Of a DNA stretch of 64,000 nucleotides, positions 48,336 through 60,685 are shown piece after piece (positions within the stretch are counted from its first letter, which is position 1; every line of letters starts with the position of its first letter). Made by a program: the position numbers and the translations under genes. Source of the DNA: Diogma glabrata (taxonomy: Eukaryota; Arthropoda; Insecta; Diptera; Cylindrotomidae); assembly GCA_963693315.1 (NCBI GenBank), contig CAVNZG010001024.1, forward strand, positions 1-64,000, in the 5' to 3' direction. The notes under the pieces were generated by a model, which saw nothing but the letters and a program-made list of their open reading frames with translations, made no database searches and was not told the origin of the DNA.

Positions 48336-50370
48336 TTTTTATGTTCTATAAAAAATTAACAAAAACAATAAATAATATATATAGGGTCCGCGTTGAACCC
48401 CAAACCTTTCTCACAACCCTCTACATCGACAATTACAACGAAATTTTGTACTGAGTTTTTTAGACATCATTTTATTAAATCGGTTTAAATTATTAAATGT
48501 TTAAAAATGTATATTATAACACAAACTGTTTTTTGTCCCAATAATATCAAATGTTTGCAACCTACATTGTTTTTAAAAATTGTTAAAAATCTATATTTTT
48601 CTATGCTGTTATGTTCGCTGTTCTATAGAACAATTTTCTGGGTCTGACTCCTGCTATAATAGTGCTACAAAGGGGAGTTAAGAAAAGCATTTCAAACATT
48701 TATATTGGCTTACATACAAAACACAGCTATAATCATTTAAAAAATTATCTCTGAGATTTCTCATGTTTTTGCTTTAAACGATTTAAGTTTGTTTGTGAAG
48801 TATATTAATTACTATAAATCAAATATAATATATAGCATATTTTTACCTATATAGGTTCAAAAGCAAAATTAAAACATATTACATATATTGTGACTAATTG
48901 ATTTGACAGATTTAATTAAAACAACAACAAAAACTATAAATAACTTTTAAAAAAATCCCCTCTCTTAATTTTATTAAAACAATAACAGAAAAACAATAAT
49001 TTTAATTTATTTTGGATTTTTGAGATCAATTAAACTCAAGTAAGTAAAGAAGTAATTGGAATATTTTGGAATATTGGAATTTAATGCAAAAAATCCCATA
49101 TAATAATTTTAATGTTATTTAAAAAAAAATGAAAAAAAAAACAATAAAAAATGTACTACGTCATTAGCGTTACGACCGTATAGAGGGATAGATACACGGC
49201 TATTATATTAAGGATACTCAATGCCTACAAATCATATAAAATAACCGAAAAACAAACATTATTATTTAGTGATGATGTATGGGATGAATTATATTATACC
49301 TTACTATTCATAAAATTTCATGCTTCATACATACACATTTTTAAATATTAAATGATTATCAGGCATGAAAAATTTTTTGATATTCATTGTTTATCAATAG
49401 TAATCACTGTTTTGTTTTTTTCAAAATTTTATGCTAACGTTTTATATTCCACGACTAAGTATTCATAAAAATGTATGCCTTAAAGTCATGGATATTGCAA
49501 TAATATTATATAAAGTGGTATCGGGAATATACATTTATAATTATGTTATACAAAACTTATGACTTGCAATCACAGCTTTAGTTTTTTCCGTGAACGTTAT
49601 TAAGGTTTTTAAAACAATATTTTTGATTACTCCGAAGTCCTTACAATTAATATTTATCAGTAAAACATTTGGCTATATAGCATTTTGGATTCACAAACAA
49701 TCAAACACACAGGTTAGAACAAAAGTTAACAAATTGCTATTTTGTTATTGACTCAATCAAAAAAAGCCACTCAACTTAAAACCACTCAATTTGATGACTA
49801 GTCGCTCTTAACTCTTGTTACTATACCAGATTGCCTTAATAGTTTATTGTATGCTGCTTTGATATTTTCTAGTTCAATTGAATTTGCACTGTTGTTGTTA
49901 TTGGGGATTTACACAGGCACACACATATATGATAATTATAAATTATAATAAGCATAATAATAATAATAATAATTTTTGAAGTGAAACTTCTTTAGCGAGG
50001 TATTATTTTGAAATGTTTGTTCGAGATATGTAACGTTAAATACACATAAACATTTGTTATAAATTAGAAAACAAAAATATATTAAAAACAATTTTATTTA
50101 CGTTATAAACTTAATTTTATTAATTTTAATCGCCTTAAATTAGTTTTAAACAACGTCAAAAAAGGTTTTTTCTCTTTTTTCGATCGCTTTGCAGAATCGA
50201 ATGACGATCCGCCAAAATGTTCTCTACTTTTCTCCAACTTATTATCGCAACCAACATTTCAGCATTTCACCTTAAATCAGAAGGTATAAAAAGGCGCTCA
50301 AATTTAAATTCATTCATAACACTCGGATCATCCTGTCAGGATTGCCCTCAATCCTTGGTTTGCTAAGTAA
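48336..50370. other. AT-rich stretch without a recognised gene
   Basis: No coding region on either strand. An (ATA)n-type run lies near 49945-49972. The right part (about 50160-50370) may be the 3' untranslated end or LTR of the minus-strand gypsy element whose pol ends at 50371; on the minus strand GATTGAGGGCAATCC followed by TGACAGG near 50335-50350 could be a polypurine tract and LTR start, with no second copy to prove it. Confidence 0.4.
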
Positions 50371-50904
50371 CTATTCTTCTTCATACTCGTCGGTGTCAAC
50401 ATCTGGTGGTGGTTCACATAACTTTATATTCTCAGCTGCGTGTACTCCTTTATAGCGTCGTCGACCTCCTTCAACTTTTCCACCTTCTACCATAAAACAA
50501 CCACCATGCAGCGTTTGGGTAATAATATACGGGCCCTTAAATTTCGGTTGAAGTTTGCGGCTCTGTCCCGTTGCTGGTGGCTCACTCCGTATCATTCCTA
50601 CATCACCAATCTTATAATCATGCGGCTTACGATGCATCTTATCAAAACGAAGTTTTTGTTGTTGCTGATCCCTTTCAATACGCTCCATAACAGTTGCATA
50701 TAATTGATCTCTTTTATCCACATCAATTGGATTACAATCATATACAGCTAGACATAGTTTGTCCTCAGATATTGGCCTTGGTTCAAATCCGAAGGTTAAA
50801 CAAAAAGGAGTTTCTTTCGTCGTTGCATATTTCGCACTATTCACTGACCATTGAATTTGTTTCATATAATGATCCCAGGTGTTTTGTTCGTTATTCGTCG
50901 AAAG
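50371..50904 (-). pseudogene. pol: Gypsy integrase C-terminal part (minus strand)
   Basis: About 178 codons, read from the hAT insertion edge at 50904 to a stop at 50371. It holds the end of the integrase core (YMKQIQWSVNSAKYATTKET), a charged helix region (ERIERDQQQQKLRFDKMH) and a C-terminal module (YKIGDVGMIRSEPP ... LQPKFKGPYIITQ). This is intact in frame, but the rest of the integrase lies at 52419-52996 with breaks. Confidence 0.85.
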
Positions 50905-52410
50905 TAGTGATTGCAAATTTGGGGCGATATTCTAAAACCGCGTTTTCGGTTTTACCTATAAAAAAAGCCGGTTTCCGGTTTCAACCCGGGTTTTTTTAAA
51001 ACAAAATATATTAATTTGTACAAAATGTTTACCAGAGTTTAAAAAACAATAGTTTAAACAAAATCTATTCAAGTTTATTTTACGTTTATTTCAAATACAA
51101 ATAATAGTCAAAAATAAAATAATAAAACATTAATATTTTATAAGAAACAAAATAATAATATAATTATTTATTTTTCTGTTTTAAAAAGTGTGATCGCATT
51201 AAACACAATATATCTATTGTGTTATCAACTAGGCGTGATTGAATGTGCATATAATTCCTGACGCCGAAAATGCTCTTTCTGCTTCCACACTTGTCGGTGG
51301 AATCGACAAAAGAAAATTGTACACTTTCTCGAGTTCGTCCGGGCCTCTGATCCCATTAGATTCGAACTGGGTCAACTAACGACGAACCTTCGTGTTTATA
51401 CTAATATCATTTTCGTCTTTTGTCTGTGGTTGAACACTTAATTGATTGTCGATAGCTTTAACATAACACTTGGTATTTGTTATGTAGATAATGCAGTAAG
51501 CTAGATAAATCAGTTCGTCTTTCTTTAATGCGGCATATTAGCTCCATTTTCATATCAACTGCCAGCTGGCCACTATGTTTGTCCAAATGTGACAGCATAA
51601 AATTGAAGATCGCGTCGGCAGTCAGAAGACATCTTGCCGACAAAGTGACTCGACTCCCAATTTCATTGGTAACAGAACAGCAATAGTTAATAAATACAGT
51701 TAATTAATACAGATAAGATAGTTAATTACTTAATTAGCTAAAATATAGTTAATTAGTTAAAATTGTTAATAAATACAGTTAAGATAGTTAATAAATACAG
51801 CAATACGTAATAAATAAAAAAGAAATGATAATTTTAATCATTGAATGACGAATTGATGAACACTGAGAGGAAAATACTTCTTTATTTTTTAAACTATTTC
51901 ACCTGTGTGTGAGTGATATATATGCATTTATTTTTAAAACAATATTATACTCGTTCGTATTCGTATGTAATAAAATAATAATAAAAAAGTGTCTACAATT
52001 AAACCCAACACTAATATAACCGACCAAGTGGCACAATTGTTAAAGCTTTTACGCCTAGATCGGAAGGTTCCAAAACAGGTAATCTTTTATATCTAGTGCT
52101 ATCTGCGCATAAAAAAATAACTCTGGCTTTTTAAAATGTCGTCGGTTTTTAATATAATCCATGAAGTCACATATACATAAAGAAACAATAATGTAGGTAT
52201 CCCGACATTCTACCAAATTTGACAGACCAACCGACAAACATACAATATATTTATAATTTCTCATATGGTTTATATTATTGTTTTGTTTTCATAATTTTTT
52301 GTTAATAATGAAACCGGTTTTTAAGGGTACTAAAACCCGGCTTTTCGGTGATGTCAAATAACAAAAAAAAGCCGGTTTTCGGATACCAGAAACCCGGGTT
52401 GCAATCACTA
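50905..52410 (-). mobile_element. hAT transposon copy (1.5 kb) with exact 8-bp target duplication
   Basis: Ends TAGTGATTGCAA and TTGCAATCACTA are 12-bp inverted repeats. GTCGAAAG at 50897-50904 is repeated at 52411-52418. Subterminal CCCGGGTTT and AAACCCGGG blocks add a second inverted pair. The interior holds the C-terminal part of a hAT transposase on the minus strand. It splits the gypsy integrase; without it and one TSD the integrase reads through. Confidence 0.95.
51180..51643 (-). pseudogene. hAT transposase, C-terminal dimerisation region
   Basis: The first 60 codons (ADAIFNFMLSHLDKHSGQLA, LICRIKERRTDLSSLLHYL) are typical of the helical end of hAT transposases. After a break comes LEKVYNFLLSIPPTSVEAER AFSASG, the hallmark of the hAT C-terminal dimerisation domain (IPPTS...ER.FS). 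Stops follow near 51235. The N-terminal catalytic part is missing, so this copy is non-autonomous. Confidence 0.85.
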
Positions 52411-52418
52411 GTCGAAAG

Positions 52419-52996
52419 TGTAGCTAACATAGTATTCATCACGGTGTTCACCCTCTCGACTTGACCGTTGGCTCGGTGCACACCAGTTGCAATTGAATGA
52501 TGCTCAATGCAATTATTAAAACAAAATTCCGCAAACATGTGAGAGGTATATGAGGATCCTTTATCCGTTATAATTCGCGTATAATTCCACGTAAGTTGCA
52601 ACTTATTTTAGAAAGGTGACTACATGTCGTGTTTCTGTGGTCCGCACGGCCTTCAATTGTATAAATTTCGTAAACCCATCGACCATTACCACTAATTGTG
52701 CATTTTTTTCGGGGACTTTGGAAAAGGACCCAAATGGTCCATATGGACAGTATGAAAGGGAATTGGGATTTTTGGAATTGGATTCAAACTGCTTCTAGTT
52801 TACCCGATTTATTTTTATAATATAAACAGTCGGGACATGAACGAATATATTTCGCTGTAAATTGCCGCATTCCAGGAAACCACAATAAATCTTTCATCCT
52901 ATTGAGTGTTTTATGTGTATGAATGTATGAATGAAGTAATTTAAAACGTACCGATTTTTTTTTATTTTTATTTATTTGAACTTTAGATACAAGCAC
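52419..52996 (-). pseudogene. pol: Gypsy integrase N-terminal half (minus strand)
   Basis: From 52996: zinc domain (HSYIHTHKTLNRMKDL ... CPDCLYYK), then after a frameshift a first-aspartate region (MDHLGPF near 52740) and, after another, IITDKGSSYTSHMFAEFC (second aspartate, near 52560) and VHRANGQVERVNTVMNTML with the glutamate (near 52450). At least two frameshifts. It continues at 50904 beyond the hAT copy. Confidence 0.8.
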
Positions 52997-53000
52997 GGAA

Positions 53001-53476
53001 AATTGTTTAAGTTTTTTTCATAAAAACATGTATTACTTTACTTAACTTATAACATAAAAAAAAATATTTCAAGATCATACACTAACTAATACTAATGTAT
53101 GAATGGGTGCGTGAGTGAGTGTACATGTGCGTGTATGCACATGAGGTGTATGTGTGGGTGATTGAACCTATAATTAAAGCCTTGATTATTGTTTCTTTCC
53201 GTAATTAGATCTGCAGGTTTTAAATTGGCATTGTAGGAGTAGACACACAATATTTATATGTTTTCTGTATTTAAATTTTAACTAGTGCATTATTTTGTGT
53301 GATTTAGTCATTTATTAGCAATAGTCTATTGTTGGAACAAATGAAGGACAACAAAAGAAATAATAACTAATGGTGAGATTTAATATGTGTTTTGAGTTGA
53401 TAACACGATTAAATTATCTCCGTTACCAGGTTCCGGATAGCACAAATATTGATAACGGAAGTTTAACAGGAAATCA
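53001..53476. other. Non-coding spacer with GT-rich simple sequence
   Basis: A GT/GAGT-rich patch at about 53103-53163 (GTGAGTGAGTGTACATGTGC) and otherwise AT-rich sequence without a gene. Confidence 0.5.
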
Positions 53477-53896
53477 ATGCAGCTTCTACAAAAAAAAAAT
53501 GTCAATAATTTATTTGCAAAATTAAGTAGTCCAAAATCATGTGATAAACCAGAAACGACGGACTTAGAAAAATTAATTTTATTCTATGCGAATTATAAAG
53601 CGACTAATAGTGCATATAAAATCAAGAATAACGAACAGGATAAATTAAAGAAGTCGGTTGTTGAACGTAAATTGGTCGATCGTCGGTACAACGAAAGGAA
53701 TTCAATGCTGACGGATATGCGATAAGTGAAACATATAAGAGCAATCAATAATATTGTTGTTACATTTACAATATTTCTGGTTTCATATACGATTTGTTAT
53801 ATTTTATCCGAGCATGATTTTCATTTTTATAAGCTGACAAATGAATTTAAAAATAAACTCGACATAGCTTCAATGATATGGTCCCCATCGGCATGA
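53477..53896 (+). CDS. Unrecognised small ORF pair in one frame, second with a membrane segment
   Basis: ATG 53477 opens 82 codons (charged, Lys/Asn-rich; SVVERKLVDRRYNERNSML) to TAA 53723-53725. The same frame then stays open for 56 codons to TGA 53894-53896, encoding a hydrophobic segment (IVVTFTIFLVSYTICYIL) and a short charged tail. It could be one gene with a nonsense mutation or readthrough codon, an exon of a host gene, or part of a retroelement. No family recognised. Confidence 0.3.
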
Positions 53897-54137
53897 ACAT
53901 TGCTGGACCAACCGTTTGTTTTTTTTTTGGGCTGAACTGTGCGAAGCAGATTCTACAAATAAAATATTAACTTATTTTTTCATCTCTATTTACATAAACT
54001 ACTTCATATTTGGGGGTCACCCTTCAACAAATCAAATTAGTTGTTTATACTCTCCCATTGGTAACATATATGGCATTATTGAAAATAATAATCGGACTGT
54101 TGATGAAAAGTTATGCATTTATATGAATAATCGGCCA

Positions 54138-54212
54138 TTGTGTGTGTGTGTGTGTCTGTGTATAAGTGTGTATTTGAGTGTATGAGGTGTGAGAGCGTGT
54201 GAATATGTGCTC
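54138..54212. repeat. GT-rich simple sequence
   Basis: (GT)n with interruptions, followed by GTGTGAGAGCGTGTG. A related patch with ATGAGGTGTATGTG lies at 53103-53163. Confidence 0.8.
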
Positions 54213-54435
54213 TAATGGTAGGGGTTGGACGTGGTGATCGTGGTTCTTCCACATAAGGGGGTCGCATTAGTCTACTCATTTCACTTGTGTTCTCTTTTTC
54301 CCTTTCCGTTTATTTGGTTTCGAAATACGCTTACAACACTGTTATTTGTAATGGAGCAGCAGGATTCCTTTCTCGACCCCATAGGCTGAAGCTAGCTTGG
54401 AGCTAAATAAACCTCATCCAGGTGCGTGACCTGCT

Positions 54436-55710
54436 ATGCCACTTCGTTGCTATGCCACGAAGAAGCTCTACACTACACATGACCACGTGCAACATCATCT
54501 TGAGCACGACAAACCGAGCATTCTATTCCTTACAGAAACACAAGTTTCTGCAAATTTTCTCTTTATAGAATCGCTTAATTCCAAATATAGGCTCGAATCA
54601 GCTTTCAAACTGCCATCAGGGCGTTTGCGCATTCATTCATGAGAGTGTTGCGTATACACGCTTTTCAAATTTTGAACTACACGGTGATGGCTTCAATACA
54701 ATGGTTTTAAAGATTTGTCTTCCCGAAATGACTTTTTTTACAATAGCTTTATACCGGTCCCCCAACAAACGTAGCCTAAACTTTTTAATTCACTAACAAA
54801 AATTGTGGACGAGATTAGAGCAAAGTCCCCGAATTGTGAAGTTATCGTTACCGGTGACTTCAACGTCCACAACAAATCATGGTTGGAATTCTCCAAATCG
54901 ACCAACGATGTTGACAATAGTGGAAAACTGGCAGAAGTTTTTGCCGTGTCTCAGGGCCTATTTCAAATTGTTAAAAACCCAACTTTCACTCCTCGTAATG
55001 GCGGTGATAATAGTTTTCTTTTAGATCTGTATCTTACCACAATGCCAGATATTACGAGTGTCGATGTAGCGAAAGCTAGTATTGGAAATTCTGATCATTA
55101 TTTAATTTCATCAGTTATCAAAACTGATTTTCTTAAGACTACAGCTCCAAAACCCCGTAAAATATTTCACTACTCAAAAATGGATAAGGGTGGTCTTCAA
55201 AATTTTTTCCATGGTTTCCCTTTCGACCATCATTGTTTTTACACTGACAATGTAAATGTTTCTGCTCAAAACTTTACAGAAACCATCCAATTTGCTATCA
55301 ATAAATTCGTCCCTTTTTCCATTGTAAAACCCAAGCAAAAATACTTGTATTCGAAGGCTGCCAAAGCGGCACTTAGAAACAAACGCAGATCATTTAACAT
55401 ATGGATTCATAACAAAATTCCCGCTAACCGATCCCAATATCTAAAGGCCAAAAAAATATCTAACCAGATTATCTCAAACGAAAAGTCTGAAATTGACAAA
55501 GCGAAAGCTTCAAAACTTACGCCTATCTCAATTTCTTACAAGAGTTTCTACAGTGCCATCAATTCTTTAAATTCTGGTACAAACTTTTCTATTCCCCCTA
55601 TTATTGATGGTGATTTAAGTGTCAATGATCCCGCAAGAAAAGCTTACTTGTTCGCTGAACGCTTTGCTCTGAACTCCACTGTTTGGAAACTCCTAAAGAA
55701 AAATCCCTAA
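54436..55710 (+). pseudogene. LINE endonuclease domain, broken
   Basis: Pieces of an APE-type endonuclease: ILFLTETQVS near 54521, LYRSPNKR near 54752, VIVTGDFNVHNKSW near 54845, LLDLYLTT near 55018, IGNSDHYLISS near 55081. Frameshifts separate the first part (stop at 54640-54642) from the second (open 54805-55710). The linker to the RT follows (KAYLFAERFALNST). Confidence 0.8.
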
Positions 55711-57338
55711 ATCCAGTCTTCAGGAGTTAATATAAATGAACTTCACTTCAAACCCAAAATCGTCGCTAAACTTTTAAAGGGGTTAAACATCAACAAAGCC
55801 TCAGGAATGGATAATATTCCACCCATCATTTTAAAAACCTTTTCTAAAGAACTTGCCAACTTTGACTAAAATCTAAAATATTCTACCAATCCTACAAATC
55901 TGGTATATTTCCCCTCGTGCTGGAGGTTGGCCAATGTCCAGCCCGTCCCCAAAAAGGGACCAAAATCCGATATCTCAAATTATAGGCCAATAGCTTTACT
56001 ATCGGTCCTATCCAAAGTCTACGAGCATTATATTAATACACACATTTTAAAATTTCTGGAAGTAAATCATTTAATGGCCGACAGCCAATACGGTTTTCGA
56101 AACAAAAGATCAACCACCGATCTATTAAACTATGTAGCGCATTGTTGGAACAGCATACTTGATAAAGGTGGTGAAACATACGTTATCGCTTTAGACATCT
56201 CCAAGGCATTCGATCGAGTCTGGCATGCCAACTTGATCCACAAGCTCGTCGCGTATGGTTTTCATCCCAATATTGTAAAGCTGATTCAAAATTTTCTATC
56301 CAACCGATACATTTCGGTCTCCTTAGACAGATTTTCTTCTGAGTTTAAACTAATTAAAGCTGGTGTATCTCAAGGCTCAGTATTGTCCCCAACCCTATTT
56401 TTGATTTATATCAACGATTTGTTGAAAATCACCAGCAACCCAATAAATAGTTTTGCAGATGATAGTACTCTGCACAAGTCGTTCGAGCCCCTTCCTTCAA
56501 AAGGTAAAATGCACGAACGAATTAATCCTGCCCGGAGAGATGCTGCCATAAACGTGAATAAAGACTTAAAAAATGTCGCCGATTGGGTAACCAAAACCTT
56601 GTCAATTTCAACTCTACCAAAACACAGCTGTTGATTGTTTCCAGATCAAAGAGCGAGTTCCCCAAAGATATTTTATTTAGTATGTGTGATGAACCAATAG
56701 GTGAATGTAAAAACATTCGTTTATTGGGTGTCATAGTTTCAAATGACCTACTCTGGAACGATCATGTAATGGCGATGGCAAAAATCGCGTCTAAAAAACT
56801 CGGCCTCCTAAATAGATGCAAAAAATGTTTCACTCCATACCAATTGCTCCATGTTTATAAGTCCTATATTCGTCCCTGTATGGAGTACTGTTGTCAAGTT
56901 TGGGGTGCTGCTTCTGTTTCCATCTTGGCCCTCTTGAACTCTGTTCAAAATCGGTCTATACGAATTGTGGGTGATTGAACTTTGACATCAAAACTTGATT
57001 CCCTACAACTACGTCGCTCTGTTGCTGACCACGTTGTTTTTTACAAATATCGTCATCAACAGTGCTCAGATGAAATCAGCAGCATCATATATCAAACTTA
57101 TTCTTATCCCCGTTCCACTCGACAATCGGCTACCGCAACCAGTCAAACGGTCGAGATCCCACGCTGTCATACTGGCAGATCACAAAAAGACTTCTTTGTC
57201 CGAACTGCATACAAATGGAATAGTTTGCCGAAATCCTTAGTCTCAGGTGACTTCAACCCGCAGAGGTTTAAAAAAAGCGTTCATCATGACCTTAGAACGC
57301 CAGTTGTTGTAGGACCTAGGTCTAGACCTAGGTCTTAA
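55711..57338 (+). pseudogene. LINE reverse transcriptase, broken
   Basis: KASGMDNIPPIILK near 55797 starts the RT; after a stop near 55868 the main block runs 55927-56634 (NVQPVPKKGPKSDISNYRPI, QYGFRNKRSTTD, ALDISKAFDRVWH, GVSQGSVLSPTLF, FADDST). It shifts frame near 56600 and again near 56980. The C-terminal end (AYKWNSLPKSLVSGDF) closes at 57336-57338. Catalytic aspartates are still present, but the gene cannot be translated in one piece. Confidence 0.85.
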
Positions 57339-57399
57339 AAGGTATTTATGTGTTGTTGTGACACATATTGTAAACCCTATAACACAACACATTTTATTA

Positions 57400-58214
57400 A
57401 AAAAAAAATACTATAATTTTTAATAAAAATTACTATAGCACAACAACTTAGCTCGCTTTTTATTCATATTTGCACAGAACATAATCACTTATCTAAGATA
57501 AGTATACAAAATATAGGAAATCGGTTTTATAAACTCACTTAACTTAACTTTTAAGCTTTCCGTTTTTATTACCTATGAGGTATTCACAAATTTCCTTATC
57601 TGTTTAAAATTCATTCATCAAATCATTGAATAAATATCTAAGGAAGAGTAACTAGACTTTTTGAGTGAAGCATCTAATTTGTAGTATTGGGGCGTTTGAT
57701 GGTGTTTGTATTTAACCGTTATGTGGTACTGTGTATAATTTGTATATAGTTACACAAACATAACTTAGGTGGCAGCATGAACTGTTCTTTGAAATAAGTA
57801 GATTTTATTCAAAATTTTATTTATTTCTCGTTTAAACTAATCGTCATTTTAGGAAAAATTTGTCTTAAATAGTACATTGTATATTAAGAGCAGAAAGTAC
57901 TACATTGCTGCTCGTGCATGAATGTTCGGCTACGCCTCAACCAGCAATCATGTCAGAGCAGCAATGTTACTTTCTGCTCAAAGTATACATACTATTTTTT
58001 TTAACGACTGCCGACATATTTGTTTATTATTAAAACAGCTTAAATCATAATTTTAATTTTTAAAAAACCATATTTTTTTAAGTAAGTAGTTAGCTATGCG
58101 TTGCTAAGGAGGCATTTATATTATTTAGTTTTTGTTTAAAAAACGTATCGAACATACGTCAAGCTAAAATTTTAAATTAATAAATTATCTATTTCTAAAT
58201 AAAAATAATTTAAA
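57400..58214. other. AT-rich upstream region of the recombinase gene
   Basis: No coding region. Contains the hairpin at 57888-57979. The 150 bases before the ATG at 58215 are A/T-rich with no clear core promoter. Confidence 0.5.
57888..57979. repeat. 92-bp inverted-repeat hairpin upstream of the recombinase gene
   Basis: GAGCAGAAAGTAC plus TACATTGCTGCTC (57888-57913) pairs with GAGCAGCAATGTTACTTTCTGCTC (57956-57979); loop of about 42 bases. Each arm is itself bounded by GAGCAG/CTGCTC. A related AGAGCAGAAA is seen downstream of the gene near 59442. It may be an element end, a recombination site or a small MITE. Confidence 0.85.
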
Positions 58215-59430
58215 ATGAGCGATAGTGGTGTAAGTGATGTAATTAGCACTCCACCTCATATAAAAGAAGCAACCAGCAATTTATCTTTAAATCTGTTGCC
58301 GGAAAAATCTAAAGTTCGATATGAAAAAGCTTACCTATTATTTATTAATTGGTGTAAGGACAATAAAACTGTACATTTTTATTCTGAAGATGTGTTTTTG
58401 GCATATTTTGGTGAACTATCGCTGACAAAAAAGTCTTCTACAATGTGGTCAAATTATTGAATGCTAAAATCAACATTCATCATCAAAGAAAATTTGGATA
58501 TTAGCAAATATTAAAGATTAATGGCTTTTTTAAAAAAGAAGTCCTCGGGTTATAAAGCCAAAAAATCAAAAGTGTTTAGGACAGAAGATATTAATAAATT
58601 TTTGTTTGACGCACCGGATGATAATTATTTAATACTAAAGGTAACTAAATATATAATATATAAATATCATTATTTTCTAAAAAAAGGAATTTCATTATTC
58701 TTAGGTTGCATTGATATTTGGAGTGCTTGGGGCATGCCGTCGGGATGAACTATCCAAAATGTTAATTAAATATATTGAAGAGAAGGAGTCTATCCTTATA
58801 ATAAAAATTCCCAATACAAAAACAAAAATTTCGCGGACATTCATTGTGTGTAAAAGAGGAGAAGAATCTCTCGACTATTCACATTTTTATCAAAAATATG
58901 TATCTCTCCGTCCTTTAAATGCCACAGGAAGAAGATTTTTTTATAGATATGCAAAAGGAAGATGTGTTAACCAGATGGTGGGAGTAAATACATTTGCAAA
59001 AATTCCAAAAGAAATCGCAACATTTTTAAAGCTTCCTGATCCCACTAGCTATACTGGACACTCTTTCAGAAGATCGTCGGCTACTTCATTGGCAGATGCA
59101 GGAGAGGATATTACCACACTTAAGTGCCACGGGGGGTGGAAATCCACCTCTGTAGCCGAAGACTACATCGAAGAATCTGTGGAAAATAAAACTGTAATAT
59201 CCCATCAAATATTAGGAGAAAAAGTACCGCCTGAGCTTAATATATTTAATCAAAATCAAACCAGTGGTATCGCAAGAGTTGCAGCTTCATCTTCAGGATC
59301 AATGGGTGAAAGAATTTTATTTCAAAACTGTCAAAATTGTACCATTAATGTAAATATTACTCATAAAAATAATTCATATGTTATAAATTATTTAATATTA
59401 TATCTTTGTCTATTATGTCTTTTGTTTTAA
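58215..59430 (+). pseudogene. Crypton-like tyrosine recombinase gene with one intron and two stops
   Basis: ATG 58215. Exon 1 ends at 58640 (AAAG/GTAACT), intron 58641-58704 ends TTCTTAG, exon 2 58705-59430; the splice keeps phase and joins YLILK to VALIFGVLGACRRDEL. Catalytic residues seen: Arg in CRRDEL, H-x-x-R in TGHSFRRSSAT (about 59056), His/Trp in HGGWKS, and Tyr in VAEDYIEES. That set defines tyrosine recombinases, and the SFRRSSATSLADAG block is common in insect Crypton-type proteins. Exon 1 has in-frame TGA 58458-58460 and TAA 58512-58514, so this copy is probably dead. Recombinases of this type cut and rejoin DNA through the tyrosine. An N-terminal core-binding-like region precedes the catalytic domain. 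The last 20 residues are hydrophobic. Confidence 0.75.
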
Positions 59431-59590
59431 TTTCTGCATTAGAGCAGAAAAAATTAAAAAATGCTCGCTAAACAGCAAAAGCCAACTTTCTGTTTTAAAA
59501 TGATAGATAGAAAACATTATTTTCTATGACAGTCGTTAAAAAATGTATTTTTACCCGTTTCCTACTTAAATAAAAGATAATGAATAAGTT
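59431..59590. other. Spacer between recombinase gene and long-TIR transposon
   Basis: AT-rich. Contains AGAGCAGAAA near 59442, shared with the hairpin arm upstream of the recombinase gene. Confidence 0.4.
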
Positions 59591-60491
59591 ATATGGGCTA
59601 TTATTTTTAAAACGTACATTTTTTTGTTGATTTTTAAATTTTTGATTTTAAAAAAATCTGAAATTTTGATATATTGTTGGCATTGATGAAAGGAAAAAAG
59701 TTATTTCTGCTTTTATTTTTTGTGTACTCTGAATCGGAGTTATGCGCTGTTGAATTTTGAGGCTTTTTCACGTAGTTTTTGGTAATGGTGGCAATGTTTT
59801 GTGAATAGGTGCCACAAATTTCATCCGACTTAGGTATATTTTTGCAAGTAAAAAGGAAAATAATTGAATAATTGAAATAAGTAAGTTTAAAATTAATAAC
59901 TTTTCTCTTTTCCGCTAGGCGGCGCGTAAAACCTTGGTTTACTTCAAAGCTCATATCTCAAAAAGTAGGCTTTTTTTTTTTGTTTTTCACAAATTTTAAA
60001 GTAAACATATGCAGCTATAAAATTGAGAAATAAAAAGTCAGCAATTCAATATGGATTTTTTCTTACGATTTTTTAAAGTTTGGTAAATGAAAAATTTACA
60101 TGTGTTTTTTTATTAAGTTAATAATCCTGTACTAAATGTGGATCTAATAAATTAAACATTTCATATTTTAACACTTGCAATAAATTTGAACCATTTTCTG
60201 TGCGGTTAAATGGTTAAAAACTTATTAAAAATTAATTTAAGTTAAGTGGTAAAATAAAGGAATTTAAATTATTAAAAGGGTGTGTAAAATGTTTATTCAT
60301 TTTAAAAAATGTCTATTCAGCCCCTTTTTACTAATTAAAATCTCATTAGAGACTCATAATTTTAATATTTAAAATTTCTAATGACGCCCACAAACGATTT
60401 TTGACCAAATCATACTTGCATCCAATCAAAATATATTAAATTGTACCTACCTAATTTTACCTGATTCTACCTATGTCAAAACTATTTCAAG

Positions 60492-60608
<117 letters not shown>

Positions 60609-60685
60609 TTGATTGGGTTGCCTTATAATCAATTATATTTTAAAATATTTAGAAGACATAACGTTTAGAAAAGATAATAATAGAA

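Larger units (their letters stand above)
54430..57400 (+). mobile_element. Decayed non-LTR retrotransposon (LINE), 5'-truncated
   Basis: Endonuclease and reverse transcriptase regions in order, ending with the 3' tail TTTATGTGTTGTTGTGACAC near 57346 and an A-rich end near 57400. No ORF1 was found upstream, and the start near 54430 is a guess. A reversed fragment of the same tail lies at 3115-3285. RT active site is FADDST. Clade not assigned (Jockey/CR1-type group). Confidence 0.8.

Noticed and set aside
50284..50314. TATAAAA followed 25 bases later by TCATTC, a fly-type core promoter on the plus strand
   Set aside because: No plus-strand gene follows; such matches are common in AT-rich DNA.
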